Assembly: GCA_008508345.1 (NCBI GenBank) | Contig: QNGE01000961.1 | Coordinates: 46,067 to 110,066, forward strand | Direction of reading: 5' to 3' | DNA: 64,000 nt | Origin: Paragonimus westermani | Lineage: Eukaryota > Platyhelminthes > Trematoda > Plagiorchiida > Troglotrematidae | Part shown: piece after piece, positions 11,101 to 21,795 of the stretch | Position numbering within the stretch: position 1 is the stretch's first letter | Layout of the letters: every line of letters starts with the position of its first letter | Translations under genes and position numbers: made by a program | Notes under the pieces: model-generated | Database searches by the model: none | The model's input: only the letters and a program-made list of their open reading frames with translations | What the model was told of the DNA's origin: nothing

Positions 11101-13857
11101 ACAAATAGGTATGGTTGAAGTACTCCTTGTGTGCTTCAGTGTTGTAAATTAGTATGACCTGTATTTGATTAATTTTGAAAAGGTTTCACAAGTTGCCAAA
11201 CGGATTTAGGTAACACTGATCACTCACTTTAACAGATTCAAAGTGGGCGAGTGGTCAAAGAAGTGGAGCATAGACGCTTACCGTTGGAGAACGATCACTG
11301 CGGTTACTTCTTACTTCAGGTTGTCCTATTAATAAATAAGGAACAGCATGTGAATATACGTAATCTGTTCCATTTTCTGATGAGTATGTTACGACGACAC
11401 ACGAAAACAAATAATTTTCGGTGACGAGTCTTCGCAAAAGCTCCATTAGGACAGTGAAATAAAATACAGCAAACACCAATTAATCAGCATCATGAAATTA
11501 TGGTTACTGTAACCAAATGAAAAAATGTGCGTACATGCTGAGTTACAGGATATGTATTAAAAGTGAATTACTATCAGCTGGGAATCATTACTATGGACTT
11601 TTATGCAGACAACCCGATCTCTTGTTGACATGAATCGGTAGTGTACACTGCGTTAAACCTTGACAGTTCAACTTTACAAGCACATATTTTAGTATGATCG
11701 TGGTTATAACAGGACCATTACTAATTGTATTACCGACATCATTCTGTTAATCCATAAAGATTTATTCTCCATCTGAATACAGTTTTCTCTGACTGCTTCA
11801 TTCTGACTGTAGATCGCTTTGCTTTTCGAACGTGCAAAATGCATCGAAATGCTTCGACGTTGCCATTACTATAACGACATTTTGGTGCACAAATTTTTTT
11901 CAGCTTCTACGCCAAAAGCAGTAGTGCTCCGTCCTTCAGTATTGCGTTGACATATGTGGTATCTTTGGCCACAAATGATTTTCACAAACCGAGTGTGTTG
12001 AAACGTGGCTAATTCGGAAACGAAATCAAACGCGGATATTGAGACACAAGGAAATTTGCAGTTTTACTGAGTTTCTATGAGTTATTTCACAGACAAGAAG
12101 CATTAGTAAAATGGTGAATTACAGTTGGTGACAGTTCCCTCGCTTTCCTATTGGTCAGCTCGACTCGTTCGTTTTAGTACGTAACGCACTTAAACAACAT
12201 GTTTACTTTGATATTTGTTATAAAAAATTCCGATGCTATGCCAGGACATCATTCGCGCTGACATGCTAGTTTGTTCGAACTGTTTTCAACAATTGGCCAT
12301 AGCGTTCTGCGAATCATCGGCTGACTTCGTACCGATGCGTTTGCCTAATCCAATCCATTCGCATCATGCGCCTGGTCTACCTACTGGTTTCTGTCAAACA
12401 TAAATCTACAATTGAGAGATAACGATTTTACGTTGGCTAACAGAATCATCAGTCATGCTGTTTACAGTTCCAGTGATTTCACAAAACACGCCCCAAAAAA
12501 ATCCCAGGGAGGTTGATATAGTTGTAATTGAGGGCATACATACGGGCTTGTGTATTGTACCGTTGCATAAACTCAACGAAATTGAAGGTAATCCAGTGTT
12601 GAAAGATTAATTGCCTCTTGATGCGAGATGATTTCATAGCGCTGTTTAAAATACCCAACACTTTCAACAATTGCCTCTGGTGTTCCTCTTAAGCTTAGGA
12701 ACCGTAAATCCAGGATTAGCATACCGGGTGATCATGTTGGCAAGCAAACAACCATCAACTGGGACCCTCTCTGACAAATCGTTTCGACGATTCAAAGAAG
12801 CAGCCTAACTATAGAATTCATTATAAACGCCAGCGGAATTCGTATATTTGTATACACTGCAAAATTTATTCCGGATTCTGTCAGTTACTCCTTCCTCAGT
12901 CATCAAGGTAAACAGCGTTAGGCTTCTGTCTCCAGATAAGTTTCCGATTTTTTTCAAATGTGTTGCTTATTCTGGCTTACCGCTTAGCACAACGACGTTC
13001 TTTTCCTGGCAGTCCATGGCTGACAGCAGCTTTCATTAGCACCCACATGTTTACGCACTCTCGACATTCCGACAGCGCACTCGACTGAGAAGAACAGTTC
13101 GCCGTGTACCATTTACACCGGTCGGAATCTTATGAGAAACAAGCGAAAATCTTAATAAAAAGTGACACAGCCTTGGAGACATTCTAGCACACCGTGCGAT
13201 CATTGTCAGGTTGGGAAAAAATTTTCATGCACTCACTCGAGCGAGAGAAAATAATTCCTTCACTAAACGATGAATTTTATGGCTCTCATAGGGTTCAATG
13301 CAATAACATCTCTCCACTGGACTTGGTGGCATATTACAAAGTTCTGCCCAAAACAGAAACAGTATAACTGAAAAGGCATAATTTCATTGCACACCCTTTT
13401 AACCTTTCGGCCGTTTGCGCTACCTGGTGGGATGAGAAGCAATCCAGTACCCATTATATGTCCTGAACTGCTAGGACTGTTAAATTCGATTCACAGGATT
13501 TCTCGGGAATTCGTTAAACTTAGACGGCATCATACCGTGGAGAGCCGACAGAACATAGCTACGTTCGAATAACACTATATCACTGTTTATCAGAAGCATA
13601 AATATACGCGCACTTGACATTATTGCGATTGATGCCACTTAAGAAACTGAAATAATACTTTCGACTGCATATCATACATATATTCAAGTGCATACGTGTC
13701 ATTCTATTACACAACGATGTATGCGTACGCTCTCATTCTACTTCGTGTTAATTTTCACCACAAACTAGCTCGATTCAGCCAATAACTAAAGAACAATTGA
13801 CTGTCGTAGCCCGATCAACAATCACAAATGTTCGTGTCTTTTGTCTTCCATTAGACT
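8170..13857. other. No gene seen in 5.7 kb
   Basis: Only short open frames of the length expected by chance, on both strands, none with a recognised motif or convincing splice context. No SINE copy, tandem repeat or structural RNA was found. Presumably intron or intergenic sequence. Confidence 0.45.
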
Positions 13858-14022
13858 TTTTCAGTAGCGTATTTCCGAAAAGAAGCACTAGGCTCGGGTT
13901 GTATTTTGATTTCGGCTCCCAGAATTGTATGTCTATACAAAGACCGGGACTGGAACTACAGCGACGCATCTATGAGGCAACCGTGTTGACCAGTGTGTTA
14001 ATCACCCCAATGTGACGTATGA
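13858..14022 (-). mobile_element. Decayed ribozyme-SINE copy
   Basis: On the minus strand it shows the tRNA-like head (box A region eroded; GGTTGCCTCATAGATG and CAGTCCCGGTC matching the head of the good copies), then a ribozyme region where only the 3' end is still recognisable (GAAGCACTAGGCTCGGGTT on the plus strand). Deletions and substitutions destroy the core. It lies about 100 bp from the foldback insertion at 14125 and has the same main orientation. Confidence 0.5.
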
Positions 14023-14124
14023 CAGATTTATCATAAACAAACTGTTAAATTTTTCGAAGAAAGATACAGTTGTGAGTTTAGACACTACGATTAGGTCATG
14101 TCTAAAAAGAGACTAAAAGCGAAG

Positions 14125-14648
14125 TTTTCAAGTTGACCATCACTCACATTTGATTGCAGCCTTCGCATTCAGATAGACTTTCCAGCCAGCATCCTCCGGA
14201 TACAAAAACTAGACTCGAGTTTCGCTCTCATTAGAGCTCGTCAGTAGTGCATATCCTTGCCACGGCCGGGATTTGAACTCCGGCCATTCCAATCATGAGG
14301 CAACCGTGTTCACCATTGCGCCATTCACCTCACATTAGGCACGACCAAATTATCAAACCTGAACGCTCAACCACTCTCGCTTGTGAACAATGATCAGATT
14401 GCCCGATCGTCTCGAGAGGAGACACAGTAAGTGTCCTGTTAACTCCAATCGATAACCCCGCGATTAGGACTTCCAAGACAGGTCGAAATCTCCGATCTCA
14501 TCAAACCTGGAAGGCGATATTTTAGGTTACTGGTGAGTAGTCGGGGATTAGGGCTGGTTGGAAAGTCTATCTGAATGCGAAGGATGCGATCAATGTGAGT
14601 GATGTTCAACTTGAAAATAAACCAAATCCCTGACTACTAATCAGTAAT
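14125..14648 (-). mobile_element. Foldback ribozyme-SINE insertion with 12-bp target duplication
   Basis: The insertion is bounded by the perfect direct repeat CTAAAAGCGAAG (14113-14124 and 14649-14660). From 14125 to 14549 it is a minus-strand unit in the order linker, head, hammerhead, tail, ending at the left junction with the same GTCAACTTGAAAA end as the 20-kb copy. From about 14550 to 14648 there is a plus-oriented tail plus the start of the next linker. The two parts meet at AGTAGTCGGGGATT (14536-14549), whose complement also ends the right part with small changes. This is the layout of a 5' inversion by twin priming, and it needs a template that ran past one unit end. Confidence 0.85.
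14207..14250 (-). ncRNA. Hammerhead ribozyme in SINE, shortened stem I
   Basis: Read on the minus strand: GCACTA, CTGACGA, stem II GCTCT-AATG-AGAGC, GAAA, CTCGAGTC, then TAGTT. All catalytic positions match the perfect copies at 20105 and 20536. The 3' side of stem I keeps only the TAGT part, because sequence after it (TTTTGTATCCGGAGG) replaced the usual CTTCTTTTCG, so stem I is four pairs. Activity is plausible but weaker. Confidence 0.75.
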
Positions 14649-14660
14649 CTAAAAGCGAAG

Positions 14661-16997
14661 CGACTAACATAGGCCGGACTGCTATGTGCAGGTGTGCATC
14701 ACTGATGATCACCACCAGAAATAAGACTTTAACCAAGGTCTTTTTCTGAAAAGAGACCGGTTTGAACACCTTGAATAGTATGGAAATTGCGACCATCTCC
14801 AGTTGACCTTCAAATTATATATAACGTTTATGCGCGCAAAATTGTGTAATGAACGAGACGACTTTTGTTACTCACCAGTGGACTACAATAATGTATTTAT
14901 AAAACTCTTTATCAGCCGCGAATACCTGCTATAATACATCAATTATTGTAAGGTAATTCGTTATTGAAGTCATTTTCGAATAAACCACGTTATTCAGAAA
15001 TGTCGAACGTATTTTTTGCATGATAGTTTGGCTTATCAGGTTTCCGTACGTCTCGGTTGTCTACGCTCGTGGGATATAAATAAAAGGTCAGACATAAAAA
15101 AGCTGGGAATATCTTCACTTAAATTAATTTTATTTCCCTTTAATGCTCCGAGTAAATTTGATTAGAACTGGGTTCAAGTTCGTTCACAGCATCCATGTAG
15201 AAAACACTAACAGGAAATGGAACATTTTAAGCATCGCCCCCCCAAAAGTTCTTAATGTGCAAAATTATGGGCAATAACTCTTTCCTCCCACTGCATTAAT
15301 AATGAAATGGATCCATAATTCCATCAGTATGATCATACATCGGGCACAACAGTAAGCGTTTCTAGAATTCTTAAACTGAATGAGAAATGAAAGCAAGGGA
15401 ATGCGGTCAGTAGCTGGTGTACGCGTGCTTCACATATGTTCCGCTACTTACCTTTCACATGCAGTGTTTTCTGTCGCAATGACGCGGAGTAAACTGCTTA
15501 AGTGTAAAACAAATTTAACGATAAGCAGTGGCGAATTACAGCTTAAACTTTTTAAGAAACACTATCAGGAAATCTGATCCCTTGTATCATCTGGCCAACT
15601 GATGAAATTGAGGTTTCTTGGATCGTTCTAACGCGGCCGAATTCGAAATTGGTCACACTTGTGTCTCTTTCGAATAAGCGCTGTATCACCCATCCAAAAA
15701 AGTCGTATCGGCACAGTATTTCATCGCCAATTCCAAAGCTGCTCATATGTGACTCAGTCAGGTGAGGCACATGTACAATACATCCTGATGGAAGCCCCTT
15801 AAGTTCCATGAAGTTATGTTAAAGGTGCGGAAATGTTGTTAGGTTCAATCAGGTCATAACCAAAAGCAAACGTTTTCTCCGCTGGCTGTTTACAAAACGC
15901 CCCGGGTACTCCTGTCAGTAATTGTTTAAAGCCGACCACTTCCATGGGTACGTTTAAAACTATTATACTGCTGCAAACCTGTTTGTCACAAGCGTATGGC
16001 CACATTGCCAATAGTCAACCCTTTAAATCAATTCCGGATTCTTTCTACGCAAAATATGTCAAAGATCGAGCAAACCTAACTGAGGTCACTCATTGTCGTT
16101 GATGAACAATGCCAAGGGTTTATTAGAACGTGCTTATTCTTGGAGTTTTCTGAATCTGTAGAGTGAATCAAAGTAGGACTTGACAATTTTATGTACGCAC
16201 GGTGAGTTAGCCATGAAAGCTCGGTCAGGCGTCGAGAGAAACCCTGGTGAACGATCGGTTTCATTTTCTCTTTAGTTTCCTTTTTGATCTGTGAACTTTG
16301 GTAGAAGCCATTTGCGTAAACCAAAGTGTTTATAAAAACTACAACAGCCCAGCAAACAGGAATTTCCGTTTCTTTTACTGATTCGAATCAAATGGAAGCC
16401 CAAGGTTTTCTAAACTGGACCTCACCCAGTTTAGCCAAGCTGCCTCATTGCAGATCATTGGACTGAATACATCATTATGTGGAACAGGCAGCCTAGGAAA
16501 AGTGAGATGAATCACCTGCCAATGATCATGACAAACTGTTCATGGAACAACTAAACACTGTGGTTATAATTTGGGAAATATGTGTGAATTGCTTTCTGGT
16601 AGTCATTACGGTAAGCCACTTGGGTGACTAGAAAGTATCACTGGGCGTGGAAAAACTAGGATGCAGGCCATACAATTTGCTCCCAAAAACTAGGTTATTG
16701 ATTGTTAAGCAGAGTGGTATTTGCTGGCCTAAGAGCAATAAATTAAAACTAACATTAACATATGACAGCTACAAGTTTTCTTCGACACCGATGCCTATAG
16801 AAAGTCATGCAGCAGTACACAGGAAAGTCTGGAATCACCGGGCATTATATTCAGCTGACGCGACTCGTGATGGCAAAAGTCAACCAGGCATGAAATATGC
16901 AAAACAACCGTCATCCAAAATAGCAGATAAAAAGAAATTTCTGCGCAACATTCTCCTTTTCCCAGAGGCAACATTACAAAATTACCTTTTGTTATAG
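14661..16997. other. No certain gene
   Basis: Three consecutive minus-strand open frames (15552-15809, 15814-16011 and 16076-16324) have protein-like composition and some acceptor-like or donor-like signals, for example CTTCCATCAG before 15790. They cannot be joined without a stop or frame change that I can justify. I leave them as unresolved and see no repeats here. Confidence 0.35.
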
Positions 16998-17116
16998 GCT
17001 TGATTGTAAATGCCATTCTGATAGGGATTCACCAACGGCACTTAAAAATTTCTCCTCTGGACCTTACGAATGCATGTGATGTAGGGGAGTTGTGTAAGAC
17101 CTTCAGAACGGACCAC
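16998..17116 (+). CDS. Possible internal exon, unknown product
   Basis: It is bounded by the acceptor TTACCTTTTGTTATAG and a GACCAC|GTAAGTTA donor. The frame encodes LIVNAILIGIHQRHLKISPL and on to GELCKTFRTDH, phase 1 in and phase 0 out. The downstream frame stays open past the donor, so the splice site is not proven by a stop. Unrecognised. Confidence 0.2.
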
Positions 17117-19884
17117 GTAAGTTATCAGACGGATTGGAAAATTTTACTGATGTTAGTAAAGTTGTTGAAGAATGAGGTGCAGATTATGTCGTCAGACAAA
17201 TCTCCTTGGATGTCGAATGGTTTGCTTTTGCTTGGGTTTCAAGCAGTATGAGCATTGCGCAGGTGTCTACTGCCTTTTGAGGTCCTTATAATCATCCAAA
17301 ATGCTAGTTAGAAACGCCATCCGAGATGGCAACGTGCCGTCATCAACGACGTATCTGCATTCATACGATTCTTAATTCTCCCACCTAGTCTTGTTTTGTT
17401 GTCACTCAGCCTTTCCACTAACTTTTTGTCCTTCTAGAATGCTTCATTTCACCGTTGAGGTGAGTCGTGGTCCGAGCCACAGCACATTCTGGTCAGGTTC
17501 AGAGCTGTTATGACGATGATAGTGAGCATGATTATACTCGACGAAGAAAGATACAGAGTTTACATGAAGTGATCGGTGTACACAGACATATCATACAGAG
17601 AAAAGGCAGCAACCTTTGCAATTGAAAACAGTCATATTATGTGAGAGAGGTCTACGAAGGCTTGTAAACATTTTGGATTGTCTAGTTGGCTTTAGTCAAC
17701 GGTTAATGTGTCATGTGGAGACCTGTCATGCTGTTTGATCTGTTGTGAGTTCAGTCCTGAATTTGTTCATAAATACTCGTGTATTAATGCTCTAGTTTTT
17801 CCAAACGCAAACAGATATTGCCTACTGATACTGAGTTGGGTCAAAGTGAGCTGAATAACGGTGACATACACCGTGAAAGTGATAGCCATCAACACTGTCA
17901 AACACAGTACGCCTCATTAAAAATTGCCTTGATCTTCATGCGGAATTACGCATATGAATAAAAGACACAAGCTCCGGAGCAGCTGTCATTTGCTTCCTAC
18001 ACTCTGGCTCTGTTAATTGTTCCTTTTTCACAGAGAATTCACTCAAACGTTAGTCATATATTCGTCACGAAAACTTAATAACCCTTACCTTCTTGCTTAC
18101 TGGCCTATGGATTTTTTCACTTACGGATCTTTCACTTAAAGAGCCATAAACGTAACACCTGTACCAGAAAAAAGTTGATGAAATTTACCATTCAACTGTT
18201 GATTATCACTTGTTTACCGCTTATGATTTATAGTTGTAACATCAGCAATACACACTTGTGGAGAAAACGAGTGCCTCCATAAGTGGCAATATTATTTAAT
18301 TGTGCTCATCTATGAAGAATGACTGACATCGATGAGACTTAAGTCTTCATTGATGCAAGGGAAAGGTGGTGAATAATAACAAGTGAAAAAAGCAAGTCGG
18401 TAAATTTTACATCGAACAAATGAAATCAAGGCGAAATCCATTCACGTTCGTTATGAGAACTCCGGGTGAACAAATTCCAACAATTTTCTCTCGCTAATCA
18501 GCAACTTCAAAAAACTTTCATCGGGCAACCAAAACGCAGGAATGTTGTTAAAACCCTAGTTGGAACTTGTGGCAAAAACCATCGGCCGATTCCCTCATCT
18601 TTAACGTTTTTGACAATTTTTCTGAAGCAATTTGGCGGATTGTTGTCTTAAACTAACGACAAAAAATTGAGCGCGCATCTCGTTCAGATACACGAATCTT
18701 TCTTATTTCAACCTTCGTTGCTAAGAAATTAGGAAAACCTAACTCACAAAGATGAGCTGTAGAAAGCGATAACAGAAAGCTTTTGGTATCCATGTTGAGA
18801 ACGAGCTCATCTCTATAGTCTCTCCAAACCCACCCTAATGGCAATAGAGTAAACTTTGTTTTATCTGTTCGGTATAATGACTTGACTGCAGACCGACGAA
18901 ATCCTTTTGTAATAAGTTCGTATTTACAATTTGGGAAAGTATTAGGTCCATCGGATGTCTGGTCCAACTCTTATGTCGAGGATCATCAGTCACTGGTGTG
19001 CGTTGTTTCATCTGGTCTGAAAGTTCCGTAAATTTCCCTGAGGAATGGATTAGAGTTTGCCGAATGATATGCAAGAATTATCCCCTAAAGTCACATATAC
19101 CGTTGGGAATGCGGACGTCCAACCCTTCGAAATCTGTTGCCCTAAATATATATAGGTTTGAGAGGAAAACTACTTTTACTAACGTGCACTTCAAGGTACA
19201 TCCCAGTAAGAGCCAGGAACAAGGCGAGGTGTGAGGTAAATTGTTGCAAAATCGTCAACAAACAGTAAACAACGAGCACAACCAGCTGGTGTTCGTTTGT
19301 TGACCTCTAAACCTCAATTTATTGAGAATGTAGAGTTTTGCACGTGCTACTTAACAAGCAACCAGAGATTGCTGTGAGCTCTGGAGGTGATGCCAACCAA
19401 GAAATTGTCTCCTCAGTGTGTAGAGTAGGTCTTTAACATTACAAACCGCCTGTTTTGTCGAAGGCTTTTACCCTGGTAACCTCTACGTGTTGTACATGAA
19501 CTTGGACCGGCGTAGACAATTTTGTCCTCCTGTTTTGTACTGTGTTCTTTTTCCGTTTCCATTGCAGTACTTACGTGAACAGTTAGAACGAATTGAACTC
19601 GGGGAATGCATGATGCAGCACAACATTTTTGATTTATGCCTTGATATTCGATGAGACAAAGCGATTATGTATTGTCGGAAAAATCCCATAAGGTCAGAAG
19701 CAACGAGGTGACGAACAATTGTTTTCGATAATTCTTTCCCAAGTGAATACAATTACATAGGTTTTCATCAAGGCGTCATGAGACAAACCGTATAAACATG
19801 GAGTGACTGTTAACGAATGACAATAGCTACTACCAAAACTTCACACAATAATTGGTTGGGCCCAGATCAGACGTTGACTGGGTG
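17117..19884. other. No gene seen
   Basis: Contains overlapping short open frames at 18653-19234 on both strands without recognised motifs. Nothing else was identified. Confidence 0.4.
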
Positions 19885-20004
19885 TTATGTCACAAGGTTA
19901 GGGTCAAACGTTTGTGTGTGGTTAGACTGGGTATGATCGATCTGTGGCCACAGAAGTTGCAAGGACTGAACAAACTTCTTTTGAGAGCACAGGTCAGGGT
20001 TGTG

Positions 20005-20016
20005 TAATCTGACTGC
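20005..20016 (+). repeat. Target-site duplication, left copy
   Basis: TAATCTGACTGC here is repeated exactly at 20662-20673 on the other side of the SINE dimer. In the Penelope-like reading frame only one copy is needed, which confirms that the second copy came with the insertion. Confidence 0.9.
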
Positions 20017-20031
20017 CTGATGTGAGGTGAA

Positions 20032-20087
20032 TGGCGCAGTGGTGAACACGGTTGCCTCATGATTGGAATGGCCGGAGTTCAAATCCC
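20032..20087 (+). promoter_or_regulatory. Internal Pol III promoter, unit 1 (boxes A and B)
   Basis: TGGCGCAGTGG (20032-20042) fits box A TRGCNNAGYNG at every position, and AGTTCAAATCC (20076-20086) differs from the box B consensus GGTTCGANTCC at only two positions. The GCCGG and CCGGC around box B can pair as a T-arm stem. The same pair of boxes recurs 431 bp on (20463-20518). Confidence 0.8.
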
Positions 20088-20104
20088 GGCCGTGGCAAGG
20101 ATAT

Positions 20105-20149
20105 GCACTACTGACGAGCTCTAATGAGAGCGAAACTCGAGTCTAGTGC
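20105..20149 (+). ncRNA. Type I hammerhead ribozyme, SINE unit 1
   Basis: All parts are intact: stem I GCACTA (20105-20110) with TAGTGC (20144-20149), six perfect pairs; core CTGACGA (20111-20117); stem II GCTCT (20118-20122) with AGAGC (20127-20131) around loop AATG; GAAA (20132-20135); stem III formed within ACTCGAGT; cleavage predicted after C20143 in GTC. The very short stem III is typical of metazoan type I hammerheads, which often work best as dimers, and a second copy lies 431 bp downstream. Confidence 0.92.
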
Positions 20150-20535
20150 TTCTTTTCGAAAGAGGCTGGCTGGAAAGTCTATCTGAATGCGAACGCTGCG
20201 ATCAAATGTGAGTGATGGTCAACTTGAAAATAAACCAAATCCCCGACTACTCATCAGTAATCTAAAATATCGCCTTGCAGGTTTAATGAGTTCTGTGATC
20301 TCGACCTGTCTCGGAAGTCCTAATCGCGGGGTTATCGATTGGAGTTAACAGGCAGTAACTGTGTCTCCTCTCGAGACGATCGGGCAACCTGATCATTGCT
20401 CACAAGCGAGAGTGGTTGAGCGTTCAGATTTGATGATTCGGTCGTGCCTAATGTGAGGTCAATGGCGCAGTGGTTAACACGGTTGCCTCATGATTGGAAT
20501 GTCCGGAGTTCAAATCCCGGCCGTGGCAAGGATAT

Positions 20536-20580
20536 GCACTACTGACGAGCTCTAATGAGAGCGAAACTCGAGTCTAGTGC
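20536..20580 (+). ncRNA. Type I hammerhead ribozyme, SINE unit 2
   Basis: Identical to the unit 1 ribozyme at all 45 positions: stem I 20536-20541 with 20575-20580, CTGACGA 20542-20548, stem II 20549-20562, GAAA 20563-20566, cleavage predicted after C20574. Cutting at both sites would release a 431-nt monomer (20144-20574) with 5'-OH and cyclic phosphate ends that could be ligated to a circle. Confidence 0.92.
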
Positions 20581-20661
20581 TTCTTTTCGAAAGAGGCTGG
20601 CTGGAAAGTCTATCTGAATGCGAACGCTGCGATCAAATGTGAGTGATGGTCAACTTGAAAA

Positions 20662-20673
20662 TAATCTGACTGC
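20662..20673 (+). repeat. Target-site duplication, right copy
   Basis: TAATCTGACTGC, identical to 20005-20016. The element ends in TTGAAAA and the duplication starts with TAAT, so the exact border is uncertain by one or two bases. Confidence 0.9.
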
Positions 20674-21795
20674 AATCGATTCGGCGGTCGCCAGAATGCG
20701 CCGACAGACTGTTTTTGGTTGAGCGTGGGCCACTCTCTAGATAACCCGGAATGCTTTGTTAACGCCCATGCGACGGTTGGTCTCACCTAGATGTGCAACA
20801 ATGACGCTGGTAATTGAGTTATGGCCACCGGTTCCGATCCAAGCTGGATGACGTTTTTTGACTCTTTTTGACGAGCGCCCAGTCGTACGACCAACATGTG
20901 CTGCAGTGCAACAGCAACATGAAATTGAATACACGAGCATTGGTTGATCTTGGACTGATAGCTTGTCATACGGGCTCAATTTTAACATCGGCGTTGTTGT
21001 GAACCAGCTTATCAAGGTTGCGGCTGGGAAGGTGCGTCAAAGTGACTGGTACAAACACCGGTTGAACCGATCTACTACAGCATCCCCTTCAAACGGGAGT
21101 TTTATAAACACGGTCTTCTTTTCGGCTGTGAACATCGCCTCATGTGAAATTTCGGCCTTCATACTTGGATGGATGAATTGCTCCGGATAACCGTTTTCCC
21201 TCAATAGATTTTCAATCGTTTTCAGTTCCTACTCCACTGCGTCATCTGAACAAATCTTTCTTGCTCTAGTTGCCAGGCCCTGAGCTAGATTTCGTTTCTG
21301 TTTGAGGGGCACGAAACTGTTGAATTTTGTGTATTGATCTGCCCATGTAGGTTTACGATATACCGACTGACTCAGTGTACCGCATCTACGTCTGGCCAAT
21401 TTGACATCTAAGAAATGGAACTCGTTGTTAGATTCCTCTTCTGAGGTAAAGTGCAGTGAAGCTTGTGCTGCATTAAAAACCCGAAGGACAGTTGCGTATC
21501 GGCAGTACCTGTGGAGACGCTGAATGGTTGACTGAAGTTGAGGTTCCAATTTACCCATGAATACGTCTGCCAACAGTGGACTCAATGCTATTCCATCCGA
21601 TTGTCGATACAGCTCGCCATTGAAACATGAACTGAATATTGAGGGTACACCGCAAAAGCGATTCTTTTAGGCATGATTTTTGCAGTCCAAGCATGCTTTT
21701 CGGTTGTTCTATCTGATCACACAAAAAGTTAACTGTCTCCACCAGTGGAAAGTTTGTGAATAGCGAAGTGACATCAAGGGAACCTATGTAGCGGC

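Larger units (their letters stand above)
20017..20661 (+). mobile_element. Ribozyme-bearing tRNA-SINE (retrozyme-like), 1.5-unit tandem insertion
   Basis: A non-autonomous element made of repeated 431-bp units. The order is tRNA-like head (box A TGGCGCAGTGG at 20032-20042; box B within GAGTTCAAATCCC at 20075-20087), hammerhead (20105-20149), tail (about 20164-20240, ending GTCAACTTGAAAA), linker (about 20241-20446), second head (box A 20463-20473; box B 20506-20518), second hammerhead (20536-20580), second tail ending at about 20661. The head points to Pol III transcription. The element has no open frame, so mobility would need a reverse transcriptase from another element. The near identity of the units and the clean target duplication indicate recent insertion. 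Known relatives in design are schistosome Sm-alpha and metazoan retrozymes; sequence relation to them is not shown here. Confidence 0.93.
19885..21795 (-). pseudogene. Penelope-like element, 5'-truncated and broken, split by a SINE
   Basis: Penelope-like elements encode a reverse transcriptase joined to a GIY-YIG endonuclease. On the minus strand I see, in order: SLDVTSLFTN (about 21751-21780, RT motif with a catalytic Asp), SPLLADVFMGKLE (about 21550), RYCRYA where the family has an aspartate pair (about 21495, catalytic site lost), EFHFLDVKLARRR and SVYRKPTWADQYTKFNS, then a GIY-YIG remnant with VYSIS and HVGRTTGRSSKRVKKR (about 20880-20930). The C-terminus is interrupted at AVRL by the SINE at 20017-20661 and resumes as HNPDLCSQKKFVQSLQLLWP (about 19950-20016). 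At least two in-frame stops and frame changes are present. The N-terminal part is missing beyond 21795. Confidence 0.85.

Noticed and set aside
15552..16324. Three consecutive minus-strand frames as one gene
   Set aside because: Joining them needs a 4-base gap or introns without proper donor and acceptor pairs; no family is recognised.
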